From Epiperipatus broadwayi (lineage: Eukaryota; Onychophora; Udeonychophora; Euonychophora; Peripatidae): a DNA stretch of 64,000 nt. Positions 48,045-61,312 of this stretch are shown piece by piece. The position numbers were made by a program, and so were the translations under genes. The notes beneath the pieces were generated by a model that did no database searches, was not told the origin of the DNA, and saw only the letters and a program-made list of their open reading frames with translations. The first letter of the stretch is position 1; every line of letters begins with the position of its first letter. The stretch lies in assembly GCA_028023455.1 (NCBI GenBank), contig JAQFVV010000318.1:682001-746000 (forward strand), in the 5' to 3' direction.

Positions 48045-51000
48045 TTGGCTTTTCAAACATATTTGATTTATAGTTTTGTTTATCCAAAAAGGTGATATTA
48101 GGATTGTCTAAGGATTGATAGATTTTAATGATATATATGTTTATTTTCATTGCTGGTGTTTGATTTAATATGATCTCATGACTTATGCCATAAATGATTA
48201 GTTATTATGATGGTTATGAACTAAAATGAAGAAAATATCAGAAGACGCATTTAAGGGTAATTATTTAATTCTTTATTGTAAGGTGGTAAAGGAATATATT
48301 CATCATAGTGTCATTTATATCAATGAAATCCAAATAGAAAAGTGTATGTGCAATATAATTAGGATTTGGGCTCAATCTAAATAATTTTCCAGGCTCTAAT
48401 AGACCTGGTGGTGTCTAAATTATAAAAAGTGATCTCAACATGAAATAAACATTAAAATTCATAGCATTCATCTTTTTTTTTAGAATTTCGAGTACACAAT
48501 GGTTGCATTGAAAGCAAGCTTCATTTAAGTCTCCTGATCTGATTATCACAATACAGCAAATACTTCTAAAGAGTGAGCATCAATTTTTTTTTTTTGGTGA
48601 ATACAATTGAAATTAGATCTACTTTTTAATGTTTTAATCTTGGAATTTAGTAATTTATTATTCTCTTCAATTTAATCTGCATTTGCAGGTGTAATATGTA
48701 CTACTCTGATATTCTGATTTTAATTATAGTGTAAACTATTAAATGTTATTGTTTTGAGTATACAACCATTTACATTTACATATAGTGATTTTTCTATCTA
48801 AACAAAGAGTTCGTGATTAAATAATAACAGACCAATTTTTAGATAGTCTATTATTTATACCACCATATGTGTTAAAGTATCCAAGAAGAAAAAAAAATCT
48901 TTTATTAATATTTCTGTGACAATATTATTTAACAAAAATATAAATCCATTTTTTCTTTGAATTCTCTTTACAAGATGGGGATTAATAAAATGAATACTAG
49001 TATCAGTCTGGAAGGTAAGGTTTATTTAACTTATCATTGATACAACAAAAAATTCCCAATTATAAAAATTACTACGTGAAATTGTAGAGAAAATCCAACT
49101 CCATGCATTCTCTGTTTACTGACTTACTCACCTTCCAAAAAACATGTAGTCATCCCACTCATTCTATTAAAATTTCTTCTTCTAAAAGACAAGTTTCATG
49201 AAGACAAGATATATTGATTTTAAATCTTGGCATCCTTTTAACCACCCATGCAATCCTCCTTTATGATCTTGGAATATTTTATGTACTTAGATTTAAAGAA
49301 AAAAATAGATTTATAATATTAATTATTAATATTATCACTGCCTCCTGCTTTACTGTTATTAATAAAACTATTGTGATTATTTATATCACTATAATGAATA
49401 ATCTTCTAGGCATCCCAATCTAGCCACATGGTGTGAGATATGCTAATTTTAGACTACATTTTCAAACTTCACCCATTTCTATGGTTGGTAAAGGAATCCT
49501 TAAATTAAGCAATTTAAACATACAATATTTTTCTAGTCAAAACTACTATTTCAAATCCAGCTCCATACAAACTCATTAGTGATTGGATTGTCTCAGTAAA
49601 AACTGCAATTAAGAACTTTGCCAGCCTATTAAATCTTTTTTTATCATTTCTTTTTAATGAAGGAATGAATTAAAATTAAAAAAAAAATTGGAATAAGAAA
49701 TGCAGTGTGGTGGTTAAAGAATGGAAAAGTAATTGCACAAACACACAACCCCATGAACCCAATTAGTATAGAGACATGACTGATAGCATGAGAGGCTCAT
49801 GATAATATGGACCTATACTAACTTAAGTGACATAACAAAAAAAGAAAAAGACAAAATATTAATTGTATTTGAAATGATATCTAGCCTTAGATGAGCAGCA
49901 GAAGTTCTTGTCAGATACTTTATTTGTCACTCATAGTTAACTTTCAAATCCAAAAGTCATTTCACTATACACCAGCTATAGATTTCATTGACAATTTGCT
50001 GTATTAACTTCTGTTCAATAATGCTTTGTTACTGTTGTGTTTGCACAGTTTTTTTTTTTAAAATCTCTGCATATTTTTCCTTTAGCCTAATAAAAACTAG
50101 ACTTGCTTTATATTTGTGTTATATGCATACAATACATCTCTCCAAATATATAAAATAAATAATAGTAATATGTAAAAGTCAGATCTTGAAGGAATCATAT
50201 GCAAGGTATCATATTATACAGTCTATAATTTAAAAAACATTATTTGTTTTTACGCCTGAAAACCTTTTTCCAAAAAAGTTGTACTTGATGACCCAACCTG
50301 GGTTATTTGAATCAGGATATAGGTGTTGATTAATATTGATGATCGAATATCAATGTTATTGTCATTCAAGATTCCTAATAAGCAAATATATTCTTAAGAG
50401 TTGGTGAAAGTTGAAATATGCACTTGATAAAATGGTTATGCACATCACTCATATTATGTTCAGAAATAATTATATGGTGCAATCACAACTACTATTTATG
50501 AAATGGCTTTATTTAATGTGAAACTTGTACCCACAGAAGTAAAAAAGTATATAACATATATATTGTAATGGTATGAGAAATAAGGGTTAATAAGAGAGAA
50601 TCTGATGTTACAATGTCCCATAATTGGATAGCCATTTATAACAGTCCACCACCTTAGAGCTAAATTATGAGATGGGAAACCATCATCATCTGCAAATAAA
50701 TAAAATATAAAATTAAATATATAAGGAATGAGTATGAATATGTGGAGCATAAGAAGTCAACAAAAATTCTATCTATAAATCACCAACATTAAACAAAAGC
50801 AATAATAATCATCCATCATCAATAATAATCAACAACAAAACTCAACAATCAATCTTATGACTGGATTTGAAATGTGTATACTATATACCAGGCTAATTAT
50901 TTATCCCTTGTAAGCTTGAGTCTTCATGCTATTATTGATTCATTACATTATGATTTTATGCATTACTCCAGAGATTTGGAAATCTAAAGACAGTATAGAG

Positions 51001-53580
51001 CCAGTGAGTATAAAAAATATTATTGCAGAAGCTGCAGAATTAGCAACATACCTTGCTACACTGTCTTAGAAAAAGTGTTCAACTGGGCTCCCTGACCTAA
51101 GGCCTCTGCCACAATCAACTGCTCACACTTGGAACCAACCTTGGAATCAATGCTTAAGTTGTAAGATAGATGATGTCGTTACTCTCTCTATCTCCCATTG
51201 TCAAGTCACAGAATGGAAGACAAACCCTAAAACCATCGATGGAGACCAAAATGCCAACTGGTTGGAAATTAAACATAAGTAAATATATTTTAGTTATTGC
51301 CTATAGGCACTTTATATTTTTTAAATGAAATGAACTTTAACAGAGAACTATTATAAAATTTAGCCTGAGTAATCACATATTTTTATATGTAAATATTCAT
51401 ATAATTATGTTCCATGGATAAATATTAATGTTTGCTTTATTATTTCATCTATTTTTCTCTCTCTCTCTCTTGTCACTGCATCACCACTAATTTAAAGTCA
51501 TAAATAATTGAATATGTTAAGTTAAATAAGCTGGACCACCTTTATTAAGTGTAGAGTTAGCTTGAGATATTCCAAGTGCTGGATTGTGTGTCTGTCATTG
51601 ATGCATGCTGTCTATATAATATATGGTCAGCTGGTGCTTGGATTTGATTATCAAAATAAATAAAATGCTTTGGACAGCAGGGTCTTTATTTCAGCAGTCA
51701 AACTAGGTCATAGTCAGGAAATGTTGTCATATTATGCTTTGTATAGCTCAATATGGCCACTGATATCATTAATGATCATGCTATAATTGGTATTCCCTTC
51801 TCTGCTTGAAGGGCTGGTCCATTCCTGTAGTATTAAAGATATAAAATAATAATTACCAAGATGTATTAAGTGTAATAAAGTAAATGTTTAATAAAGACTT
51901 AGTTAAAGCTAAAAGTTATTAAAAGGTTATGTTAAAAGGTATTTAAATCCAGCAAGAATATGGTAAGTTTGAGGACTCCTGGTTTTATATATATATATAT
52001 TGTAACGAGCACATACGTACGTATATATATTGTAATGAGCAAATACGTACGTTACATTATTTTTTATTAGTAAACATATATAAAAAAAAAACAAGTTCGC
52101 CAATAAAAATTTCTTTTTTAAGAATTAAAATAAAAAAATCATCTTAAACTCGCATATATATAAAATCGCACAGATAAATAATTATTAAAATAAAACTTTA
52201 TTAAAGAAAAAGTATTTTAAAACTAAATTTTCAGAAAAGATTTAGAGATAAAAATATATGTTTAAGTTTGAAAACAGATTAATTAATCTTTTGTAAAATG
52301 GAAATGATTATTTTAATTAGTAAACTAGGAACAGAATGGCCAATGAAAGAAATCCATCGGGGAAATCGGACCTCAACGGAAGGATCATCATCAACGATGA
52401 CATAATGTCCATTGGATCCTGAAGTTATGTACAAAAGGACAAGTTTGAAAATTATTAATTAGTTGGTTATTGATTATTATTTATGATGTGACTATATGCG
52501 TTGGTGCGGAGTTGAAAGGGAAGGGATTGAAAAAGACGCAATCTTCAATCCCTTCAGTTCTGCTAAGAAAGAAAGAGAAATGAACTATCGTTTTCTACAT
52601 TGAGGACCAACTAAACTAAAAAACCTCTGGATAAATAAAAAACAACGGCTACCTCAACAAATCTCTTTAGGATGGCGTGGGAATTCATGTTCATGGCAAG
52701 CAACAGATAAAACTATGGACGTGTTAAAACCATAAGAACTTTATAAAATATAATGAACAATATTAATTTGAAAACACTAAGAACTTTAAATTTTAAACTT
52801 TCCTAGTATTTAAAATAATTGCAATAGAATCCTATCTGACCAATTTTAAATTTTTTCCCTTACATCTGACATCACTCTACTCACCAGTTTTATACAAAAT
52901 ATTCTTAAACACATTTCAATTCGTTTTTAAAAGTTCTGTAAGATGGGCCATCTTTTATTTTACAAGTAAAAATAACCTAAACAAAAGAAACATATTTGTG
53001 TTGGTTCTTAGCATGCTCTCAGAGAAAAAGACATTCTGATTGGCTGGAAAGAACAAAGAAACTGCCTGATCAAAGAAAATAAAGAAAAACGCTGAGATTT
53101 TCATTTCGAATACGATTTAAATTATTATAAAATTATATTTATGGAAATTAAAAAGTATTTTCAGAGAGAATAATAAAAAAACAAAATTATTTTTAAAAAA
53201 TATTGTTTTCTGTTTGTTTATTTATGCTTTTATGTTGCCGATTTGAATATTTTAGAATAAATAAATAGCAACTTATTTTTGAAAGAACTTTCGTTCTCTT
53301 CATAACCTGAAAAAATTAATAATATACTTTTTATAAACGTATCTGAGTTGAATTTAATATTATAGGCGAATATGTTTTAACAATAGGCTTTGTCTTCAGT
53401 TTGTGAGTTGGCCAATTAAAAGATTTGATTTTTATCTGATACAACCAATAATAAAATTAGCGGTTAAAAGGTTAATATTAATTTTAATAATGTTATGATG
53501 TATTTTTTTTGTGTAAAATCATTTCCATTTATTTATTTATTTTTTTGTTCTTTAAGTTTATTTATGATGTCTGTTTTCTG
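48045..53580. other. AT-rich intronic stretch with a few higher-complexity patches
   Basis: Patches near 51060-51280, 51540-51830 and 52330-52700 are richer in G+C and may be old mobile-element fragments; no domain was recognised in any frame. Near 51990-52060 two TA tracts each end in TTGTAA(C/T)GAGCA followed by TACGTACG, a small local duplication. Confidence 0.35.
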
Positions 53581-53589
53581 ATAAATTAA

Positions 53590-54815
53590 AATATATCAAC
53601 GTTAAACCTAAGTCGGGCGTAAATGGTTATATAGACTTGTAAAGCTATATTAGGGAAGGGTAATCTTAGGTTATTTGTGTCATTGTTAAATTGGGTCAAT
53701 GGATTGGATATATTGATGTAGTTAGTAGATGTAGTCGGAGATTCACTACTGGCAGAATCGTTTATATATACGCTGCACTCACCCGTTTGCCTATGGAAGG
53801 AATTATAAGATGGAGAATGCAGTTCCTTTCTATGGAGTTTTTTTATTGTTCTTCTCATTAGATAGATGTAATATTCCCATCTGATGAGAGTCAATGTCTT
53901 CTCTTAATCTTTTTGGTGCTGCCGTATTCCGTATTACATTGAATACATCGATATATCAGATGAATTGATGCCAGTTTGACTGCGGATTTTAACCTAAGGT
54001 TAAATAGGGATAGAATGTTTATTTTCAAATGCAAATCTATGTAGTCTATTCATACTCGACACTAAACAAAAATGCATTAAATTTAAGTTGTTTATAGACG
54101 TTTGCATGGATTGGTTATCGGTTAGGTATGTTTTGGGTTTTCATATTTGATCAAAATATATAGACATTCGATAAATAATGATACCTTATGGTGAGTATCT
54201 ATAATGTATTTATTCGGATGTCTTTTAAGTTATTGGTGACAATGCAAGTATCTTATGGTGAATACTATTGGGTTACTTATAAATTTCCCTCTGCAATTGT
54301 CGGTATCAATGATTTTATATTTTGATCATTTATGTTTATTTTGAAATGTTTTTAACCATTGTAATCTATGTAACCGATCTATACTCAACATTTTAAAACA
54401 AACTTTTATAAACTCCTCTGTGTGAACTTATAAAAAAAAATTAAAATGTAAAGTTGTAAAAATTAAAATGTAAATTAAAATCAAAGTTAAAAATGTAAGT
54501 TAAATTTTAAAAGGTAAACTGATGCTAAAATAATTGTAAATCTTATATATGTGTGTTAATAAATGTTTGTATGTTAATTACTGGCAGTGGATTATTTTAT
54601 TCTTTTTTTATATATTCTTAGATTATATTATTTAATCTCTGCTATTCCACTGAGCTAGTGACATGGGCTAACAACCGGAATCAAAATAAAAAAAAAAATT
54701 TTTTTTTGACTTACGTATCTGCCTACTTTATAAATTTTTTTAGGTTCAAATGCCTAGATGGTGCCCCTGTAGTGCAGATTATGTTAAGTCTTCTATTCTC
54801 TGGATCATTACAATA
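53590..54815 (-). mobile_element. Second, inverted copy of the Penelope-like tail
   Basis: Read on the minus strand it matches the 44.7-45.9 kb tail block by block (CATCTAGGCATTTGAACCTA near 54755, CACTGCCAGTAATTAACA near 54585, TTAACCTTAGG near 54000, CATTGACCCAATTTAAC near 53700). The block CCATGCAAACGTCTATA near 54105 comes between the first and last groups, not at the end. It lacks the endonuclease. It starts next to a TA tract and TTACAA near 54810. Confidence 0.65.
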
Positions 54816-56119
54816 TATATATATGAATTATATACCAGAGGATATAATCTGTCTGTTCCCACTTGATCAAATATATGCAACAGACAAAACATTCTAAAAA
54901 GTGAGATATACAATATAGAAAAATTTTGTTTAAAGTCATTTGTTGAGAAAATAAAATGATATTTTGAAACATATACAATTAAAAGCAACCTGTGATCATG
55001 AGACATATATAGAAGAATGTTATTTTAAAATCTATTATTTTAAAAATAATAAGTAAAATTTTGACAAAATAAAATGAATGAATTCATTGACCAAAACAAA
55101 TCTTTTTAGATTACCTTAAAGATGATTCTAAAAGCATTATAATTAATTAAGAGTAACCTGATAAAAAATAACTTTTCTAACATGTCAAAAAATTGATTTT
55201 ATTTTTTTAAAAAAAAAAAGAAAAAAAAAAAACTCTTTGTTATTAAAGCAGTGAAATTTGTGTACTGTATATTCAAAAAGGAATTAATTATGGAAGATGT
55301 TAATATTTTTATTTTGATAAAGTCAAATATGATAGATGAATTTCAATTATACGTTAAATCAATTGTACTGCACATACATGCACAATTATATATGCATGTT
55401 TAAATAAACCTAGCATAGGTATTTGTATTATAAAAATATATAACTTAAAAATGTTAATCATTTATTGTATTTATATGATGACTAAAATATAATTCAATTG
55501 TACTGCACATGACTGTGCATATATCAAGGAGTGTCAAATAGACACATGTAAAATTTAATCTTTTTTTGTTATTATTGAATATCAATTGATATATATTCAT
55601 TGTATATTTTAAAAATATACAACTCTGCATATATATATATATGTGTGTGTTATATGTAAACCACCATATACTAACTTAAATTTTGTATATTAATAATGTA
55701 AATCAAAATGTAATAACTTAACTTTTGTATATTAATCAAAATTAGAAGGGTTAATTTATATGTATAGCCATATTCTAAAGACCTTAATATCATTTTTTTG
55801 TTTTTAATAAAATTGTATTCAATTGTTAAAATTATTCCAGTGATTTGATTTTCAAGTTTTAGAATATTCTATGTTTGCATCATCATATTGATCACTGTAA
55901 TGGTAATAGAACTTATGTTCTCTAAGTTAGATTTATGCATAATGGTCTGATTGTATGAATGATGATGTATATTTAGTGTATGAGCATCCAGTTGATAATG
56001 ATGATGATTATTATCATCATGATTCTGGATTGGCACAAAGAGTATATTCTTGAAGCCATGCACTATATTTTATTTAGTTCAGTCTCTATTAGAAATTAAG
56101 TTTATAGTTGGCCAGTACA

Positions 56120-56300
56120 TCAATGGTACTAAGTGGCCAGAGCATTGATGTGAATCAGCATGTTTTAATATCCCAGCAGTATTGTTTTTCTGGTTATATA
56201 TTTTTTATGCAGGCATCCAGATTGATATTTAAACCAAGCTGGCAAAGGCTCAATAGTTAGCCTGGTCTACAGTAGATCATTGTATTGATGTATTTTTGAT
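56120..56300 (+). repeat. Possible degenerate tRNA-derived SINE
   Basis: AAGTGGCCAGAGCATTGATG resembles an A box, and GTTTTAATATCCCAGCAG, about 40 bases later, a decayed B box. A similar block (GGCAAAGGCTCAATAGTTAG) follows. No tail or target duplication was seen. Confidence 0.3.
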
Positions 56301-58298
56301 TGATCATTCATGATGATGAATGGCTTATTTTTACTTATTGATAATGTTGATATACTGTTAATTATACGTATACTTAAGAAATTAACTGGGATGATCTAGC
56401 TGCTGACCTCTCAGAGAGATCTGATGATCATCTCTTGCTCTTATTATATATAACATATACATTTTTGACAAACATTACTTTATCATTATTTAATATCTTT
56501 CTTATATATACTTTAAACTTATTTACTCTTATATCAAATTTTAAATTTATGACTAGGAGTGATGATGATTTTCTATCACACCAGTGATGACAACTTTTTC
56601 CACTTTCCAAATTTCTCATCTCATTACAATATATAATAAAAATTCTGAGGTTGTGACTCCCACAAACATTTCCTCTTTTCCTCAAATACAAGTAATATTT
56701 TGATCTATGAAATATTCTTTTTATCATCTTAGCACTTAACTTGAATAGAAGTTAGATTAACAAATAATAAAATACTAGTTTTCTACTTCACCTTTGAGTA
56801 GTTAGTAATTTAAATTGTGCTTTATGAAAGAAAATTTGCATAAATTTTGCATAAATCACCGCTAAACTTAAAATAAAGTAGGCTATGAATATGGAGACTT
56901 AAGTTCTCTGAAGGCACTTAGTCATATAACTCTTTAATAATATTTTAGACAAGCTTCACTTTTTTGTGTAAAGCACAATTTAAATTACTAATTAACAAAT
57001 AATCTATCAAATACATCCTCTCACATTTTGACACATCTCTAGACATCAGTAATTTAGAATAACTAATTGTGCTCATTATTAAAAATCTGTAAAGACTCAT
57101 TGTAATTAAAATTAAAAATTAATTAAAATATTTCTATTATAATAATCAAATAATTTATTGTGTGGGAGACCATAAGAAGTTTGAACACCAAAAATAAAAG
57201 TGTTGATCATGATCCATGGACTCTCAGCTCCAGACTGTCACCATGCTATTGCACCAAATCATATAGAAAAATTAATCAAATAGTTCATTTCTCAGGAATT
57301 CATAAGAAATTTTAATACTGGAAGCATAGAATTGGACTATAATAGATTAATTTTAATCTCTTGTATGCACCAAATCAACAGCTATTCATTAATGAATTTG
57401 ACTGTTTAAACTCCAGAATAAAACAAAGGTGGAGAACACAAGAGAACTAAAAAGATAAAAAAAAGAAAAGTTGCAATCATGTAATTAAATGATGCAAATA
57501 CAGTCATAAATTCACTCTTCCATTCTCACACTGAATTTAGAAAGATGATCAACAGCATGAGATATAATCTGACTCCACTTTATATTAACCCAAGTAAGTG
57601 AAGTCAATAAAGTAATAATAAATGGAGAATAGAAAAAAAAATAATGATATTACTTTAGTTATAAATATTAATAATTATTATTAAAAAAATAATTTGAGAA
57701 AATGACAACTTTCATACATTTCTTTTACTCATATAAAAATAATAAAAATGATCCTTTTCAAAAAAGTCAAGATCCTTTGTATTAACTTGTAATAAGACAT
57801 ATAATAATATCATGTACATCTCATATGCTTTTCTCATAGATGATACTTCCAAGAGAAGATTTCTTCATACTACTCTAAAACATAACATTATCTAGAGTCC
57901 ATTAGATTACTCAACCTTGCAGTATATGATGCTAGATTAGAGTGAAAAGATTTGCTCTTTATAATATATATGATTAACAATAGACTATATCTGTAGAGAT
58001 ATAGAAGTCAATTGGACATCTCAACTACAGAAATATACTCTAAAACTCCAATTAAACTTTATGGTATTGAGATGCACAAATGTGTTTATACATGCATTTA
58101 TTTGTTTTAAAACAAATTTCCTGGAAATTTCTTAGCTATACTGCATCCATAAAACCAAAAAAGATTAATGATATTTTTGATGTTATGTCAAGAGTTTACT
58201 TTCTGTTTATTTCCTGTTGTAAGCTTATATTGTTATTAAAATAATTGCACAAATGAGTTTAAATTATTTTTTCTAACACCTAATGCATCAATAATTTT

Positions 58299-58322
58299 CA
58301 CACACACACACACACACACACA
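58299..58322. repeat. (CA)12 microsatellite
   Basis: Uninterrupted CA dinucleotides. Confidence 0.95.
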
Positions 58323-59350
58323 AGATAATTACATTTATCTTTCTTTTTGTTCGACTAAGCATTTTAAAATTAAATTTTAACTATAATCATTTTATTTTTA
58401 TATTTTACTTTAAATTTATGAAAAAGAAATATTAGGATTTAAATTAGTTTTATTTTTAGTTGTCCAAGACAGTGATAATGTAGAATTGCCTCAAACGACT
58501 GCCATATCTTCAAATTAGACTTTGTCATAGTTTTTTTTAATGAAATAATGCTTAGCATATTGTACTGACATATGAAACTTTTTTTTTACCTAATAATTTT
58601 TATGGTTTATTTGACAAGCTTAAAAAAGTCAGTAAGGCATATTTTATAGAGAGATATATATATAAAAAGCCTTTCAACCTACATTATATACAAGCTATTA
58701 TCATTGATCATGGTAATTTCTGCTAGTGAGAAATTTTTTATTTTATTACTTTCAAGTTTGTAATTTTGACCATTAACATTTTAATGTCTGTTATACTGTG
58801 GTGTTACACACCTATGGATGTGTAAAAAGGGTAGAAGATAAAACATTGAAATAGTCCAATTCATAGAAATAATGAAGAAATGGCATTATTCATCAGGCTT
58901 ATTCACCAGATAGTTAACATAGAATAGTTTTTTATTGTCTTAATTTTCATCTAAGTATAGCTAAGTATTTTTGTAGCAATATTGTTATGGTTAGCTAATG
59001 GACTACGAACTATTTCAAAGAAATATTCAAGTTTTAAGTCATTTAGGATTTTACGCATATCATAGATATGGTAGTCAGATATGCTACCCTTCCACAATGA
59101 GGTCCATACATCTACAACAATTTAAAATATGAAAAATTAAAAAGCTCATTTATTTACAAAATTAATAGGTGACGTTTTGTAAAATATTTATAATTATTTT
59201 ATTAGATATTATAATCTAAATAATAAATGAAAAACCATTAGCTATACATAAATATGAAAATATACATGCCTACACACATAGAGATGGGTTATATAAAATT
59301 GATTTCCAATATTATATTTTTTATGTAAATTAATAAACATTTTAACTTAC

Positions 59351-59497
59351 CGGTTCATGACGTTTTATTTCTTCTAGCCAAAATGAAACCTTTTCATCAT
59401 CTTGAGGTTTAGATAAATCGAAACAAATTATTGCTGCATAGGACTGTTTGTAGTAAAGTTTATTTACAGCTTTGAAACGTTCTAGACCAGCTGTATC
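59351..59497 (-). CDS. RAB24: Rab24-like small GTPase, exon with switch II and middle G domain
   Basis: This 147-nt minus-strand exon (49 codons, phase 0 at both ends) encodes DTAGLERFKAVNKLYYKQ, then YAAIICFDL, then FWLEEIKRHEP. DTAG is the G3 Mg/GTP-binding box; the usual catalytic Gln after DTAG is replaced by Leu. Rab24 also departs from Gln at this site, which fits its low GTPase activity. The acceptor is GATTTTAG before GATACAGCT and the donor is CCG followed by GTAAGT. The Trp of WDTAG should end the previous exon. It continues in phase into 35123-35216. Rab family membership is secure; assignment to Rab24 rests on the Leu, the YAAIICFDL and CQIYFCGTK strings, and is likely but not proven. 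Confidence 0.85.
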
Positions 59498-61310
59498 CTA
59501 AAATCAATATACAACTATATAGTAAATGGCGAGATAAAGAGAAATATTGATAGCTATTACTTAATTAAGAGTTATATAAATAATTTATATTTCTGGTTTT
59601 CACTTTTATTAGACCCCCTCCCCCATTCAGTGTATAATTATATAAAAATAAAAATACAATGTGATTGTTGGTGTTTAATGTTAATGGTAATAAAATAATT
59701 TTTTTCACTTGATCATAACCTTGAAAATATGATATTTAACAAAATATTTTTTCCCTTATGTCTAATATATATTATACATACACTCATATATATTATGTTT
59801 TGATACTCTGTCATTTTAACTATTATATGTAAAAAATACTAAAGCAAAATTTAAATATAAAATTTAGTAACATTTACATTTTTAATTAAACTGTTTTAAT
59901 TTTTTATACACACACATATATATATATTGACTTAAATAGAAGTGGAATATTTTGGATACTCACTTTTTTTCTTGCAAGAGTTAAAGTTAAATATTTGTTT
60001 ACTCTAAATTTTAAATAATATCCTCAGAGAATGTTCTTTATCAGGTTTAGATAACTTCTTATTTACAGTCTTATATTAGGAACCTTTTTAAATTGATTGC
60101 TACTAACTGCCAATAGAGAAGATCACTTTATGACCTCCATCTTTTCAGAGGGTACTCAGCTTTTTTTTTAATTTATGGTTTCAATTGTATTAATTTAGTT
60201 GCATATTAGCTGGGAAATATTTAAGGTGTTTCAAAATTATAAGAATAAAAATAATATTCAGCAATTTTTAAATGACGTGAAAATGATGAAAAATTTGAAA
60301 TTTAATTTAGAAAAATAGCTACTATTATTTACCATTTTAACACCACCCACATAGATATTGTTGATGTGATCACTCATAGAAAGATATGAAAAGGATAATA
60401 TCTACTTATATTTATAATATGTCAAGGATGAGTTTATGATCTTAAAGTAATTAATTATATTAAATGTTAACTATTCCCCAGAAACTGGACTGTTCTGTGT
60501 GTATATATGTATATTTAAAGTAAATAAAGTTTAATAAAATTTTGCATTATATGTACAAACATATCATTTAAAATTATTATCAGTATAAATGTATCTAGAA
60601 AATTAACATAAAACTGAACATCTAGATTTGATATTGATTACGGTCAGTATATTTAAATGAACCCTACTACATATTCTGAATTGCATAAAATGTAAACATA
60701 TACATTCTAGAGTGGCAGAGCAGCATTTTATACAATCATATGAGCAGAAATTGTGCAACCTTGTGATCAGAATAATGCAATGTGTGCGCTAATTATTATA
60801 GAAGTCAGTGAAATTGTTAAAGCCTGATATTAGAAATAAGATTAGAATATGTGCGTGTTAAAATTAAAGTAGATACACACAGATAATTGGAATAATGTTT
60901 GTATGTATGAACAGTTTATCATGTTCCAATTGTTGGAATTGGTTAAAGAAGCTAAAATCGTTTTACTCATTTTATTTTATTATTCTTTCATGATGAGCAA
61001 ATGAATAAACTTGGTTTTTATTACTTTAGTTAATATTTTGTTTTGATTAAATTATTGCAGATGCATATACGGCTGGTAAACATAAATCACTCCCCTCTAT
61101 ATAGCAGAATGGCATGGGTTGACAGTACAATGAAGCAAGTCGATAGTAGAATAGGTAAGTCAAAAATTGAATGGCTGAAGTCCTTAGTTTATGAAGTAAG
61201 AATTTGTTTAAGTTATTACTGATAAATAATGGCAACGTAGAACAATAGTAATCATGAGTTTGATATTAATAACATGTCGGCATAGAAAGTATATGTTGAG
61301 CATATCGAGT
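59498..61310. other. AT-rich stretch upstream of the Rab24-like exon
   Basis: An exon ending in Trp and encoding the P-loop and switch I is expected on the minus strand upstream, but none was recognised here. The patch 61050-61220 has higher complexity, with CAG before and GGTAAGT after an open stretch on the plus strand, but no domain was recognised. Confidence 0.35.
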
Positions 61311-61312
61311 AT

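Larger units (their letters stand above)
35217..59350 (-). other. Intron of about 24.1 kb in the Rab24-like gene
   Basis: Both edges have consensus splice sequences on the minus strand: donor GTAAGT at 59350 downward and acceptor TATATAG ending at 35217. The phases on the two sides agree (0/0). The intron is filled with mobile elements, including the gag-only LTR retrotransposon and the Penelope-like remnant, both on the opposite strand to the gene. An unseen small phase-0 exon inside is possible but is not needed to make a continuous Rab domain. Confidence 0.7.
54816..59350. other. AT-rich intronic stretch
   Basis: No gene seen. Open frames at 55869-56063 and 56428-56727 (minus) are not recognised. 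A poly-A-rich segment lies near 55209-55233. Confidence 0.4.

Noticed and set aside
58951-59111. A minus-strand open stretch with an AG acceptor-like start and EYFFE, considered as the next Rab exon
   Set aside because: The exon carrying CGTKKD at 35123-35216 continues the Rab frame in exact phase and must precede any FFE/SAK segment. This stretch would come too early and in the wrong phase.
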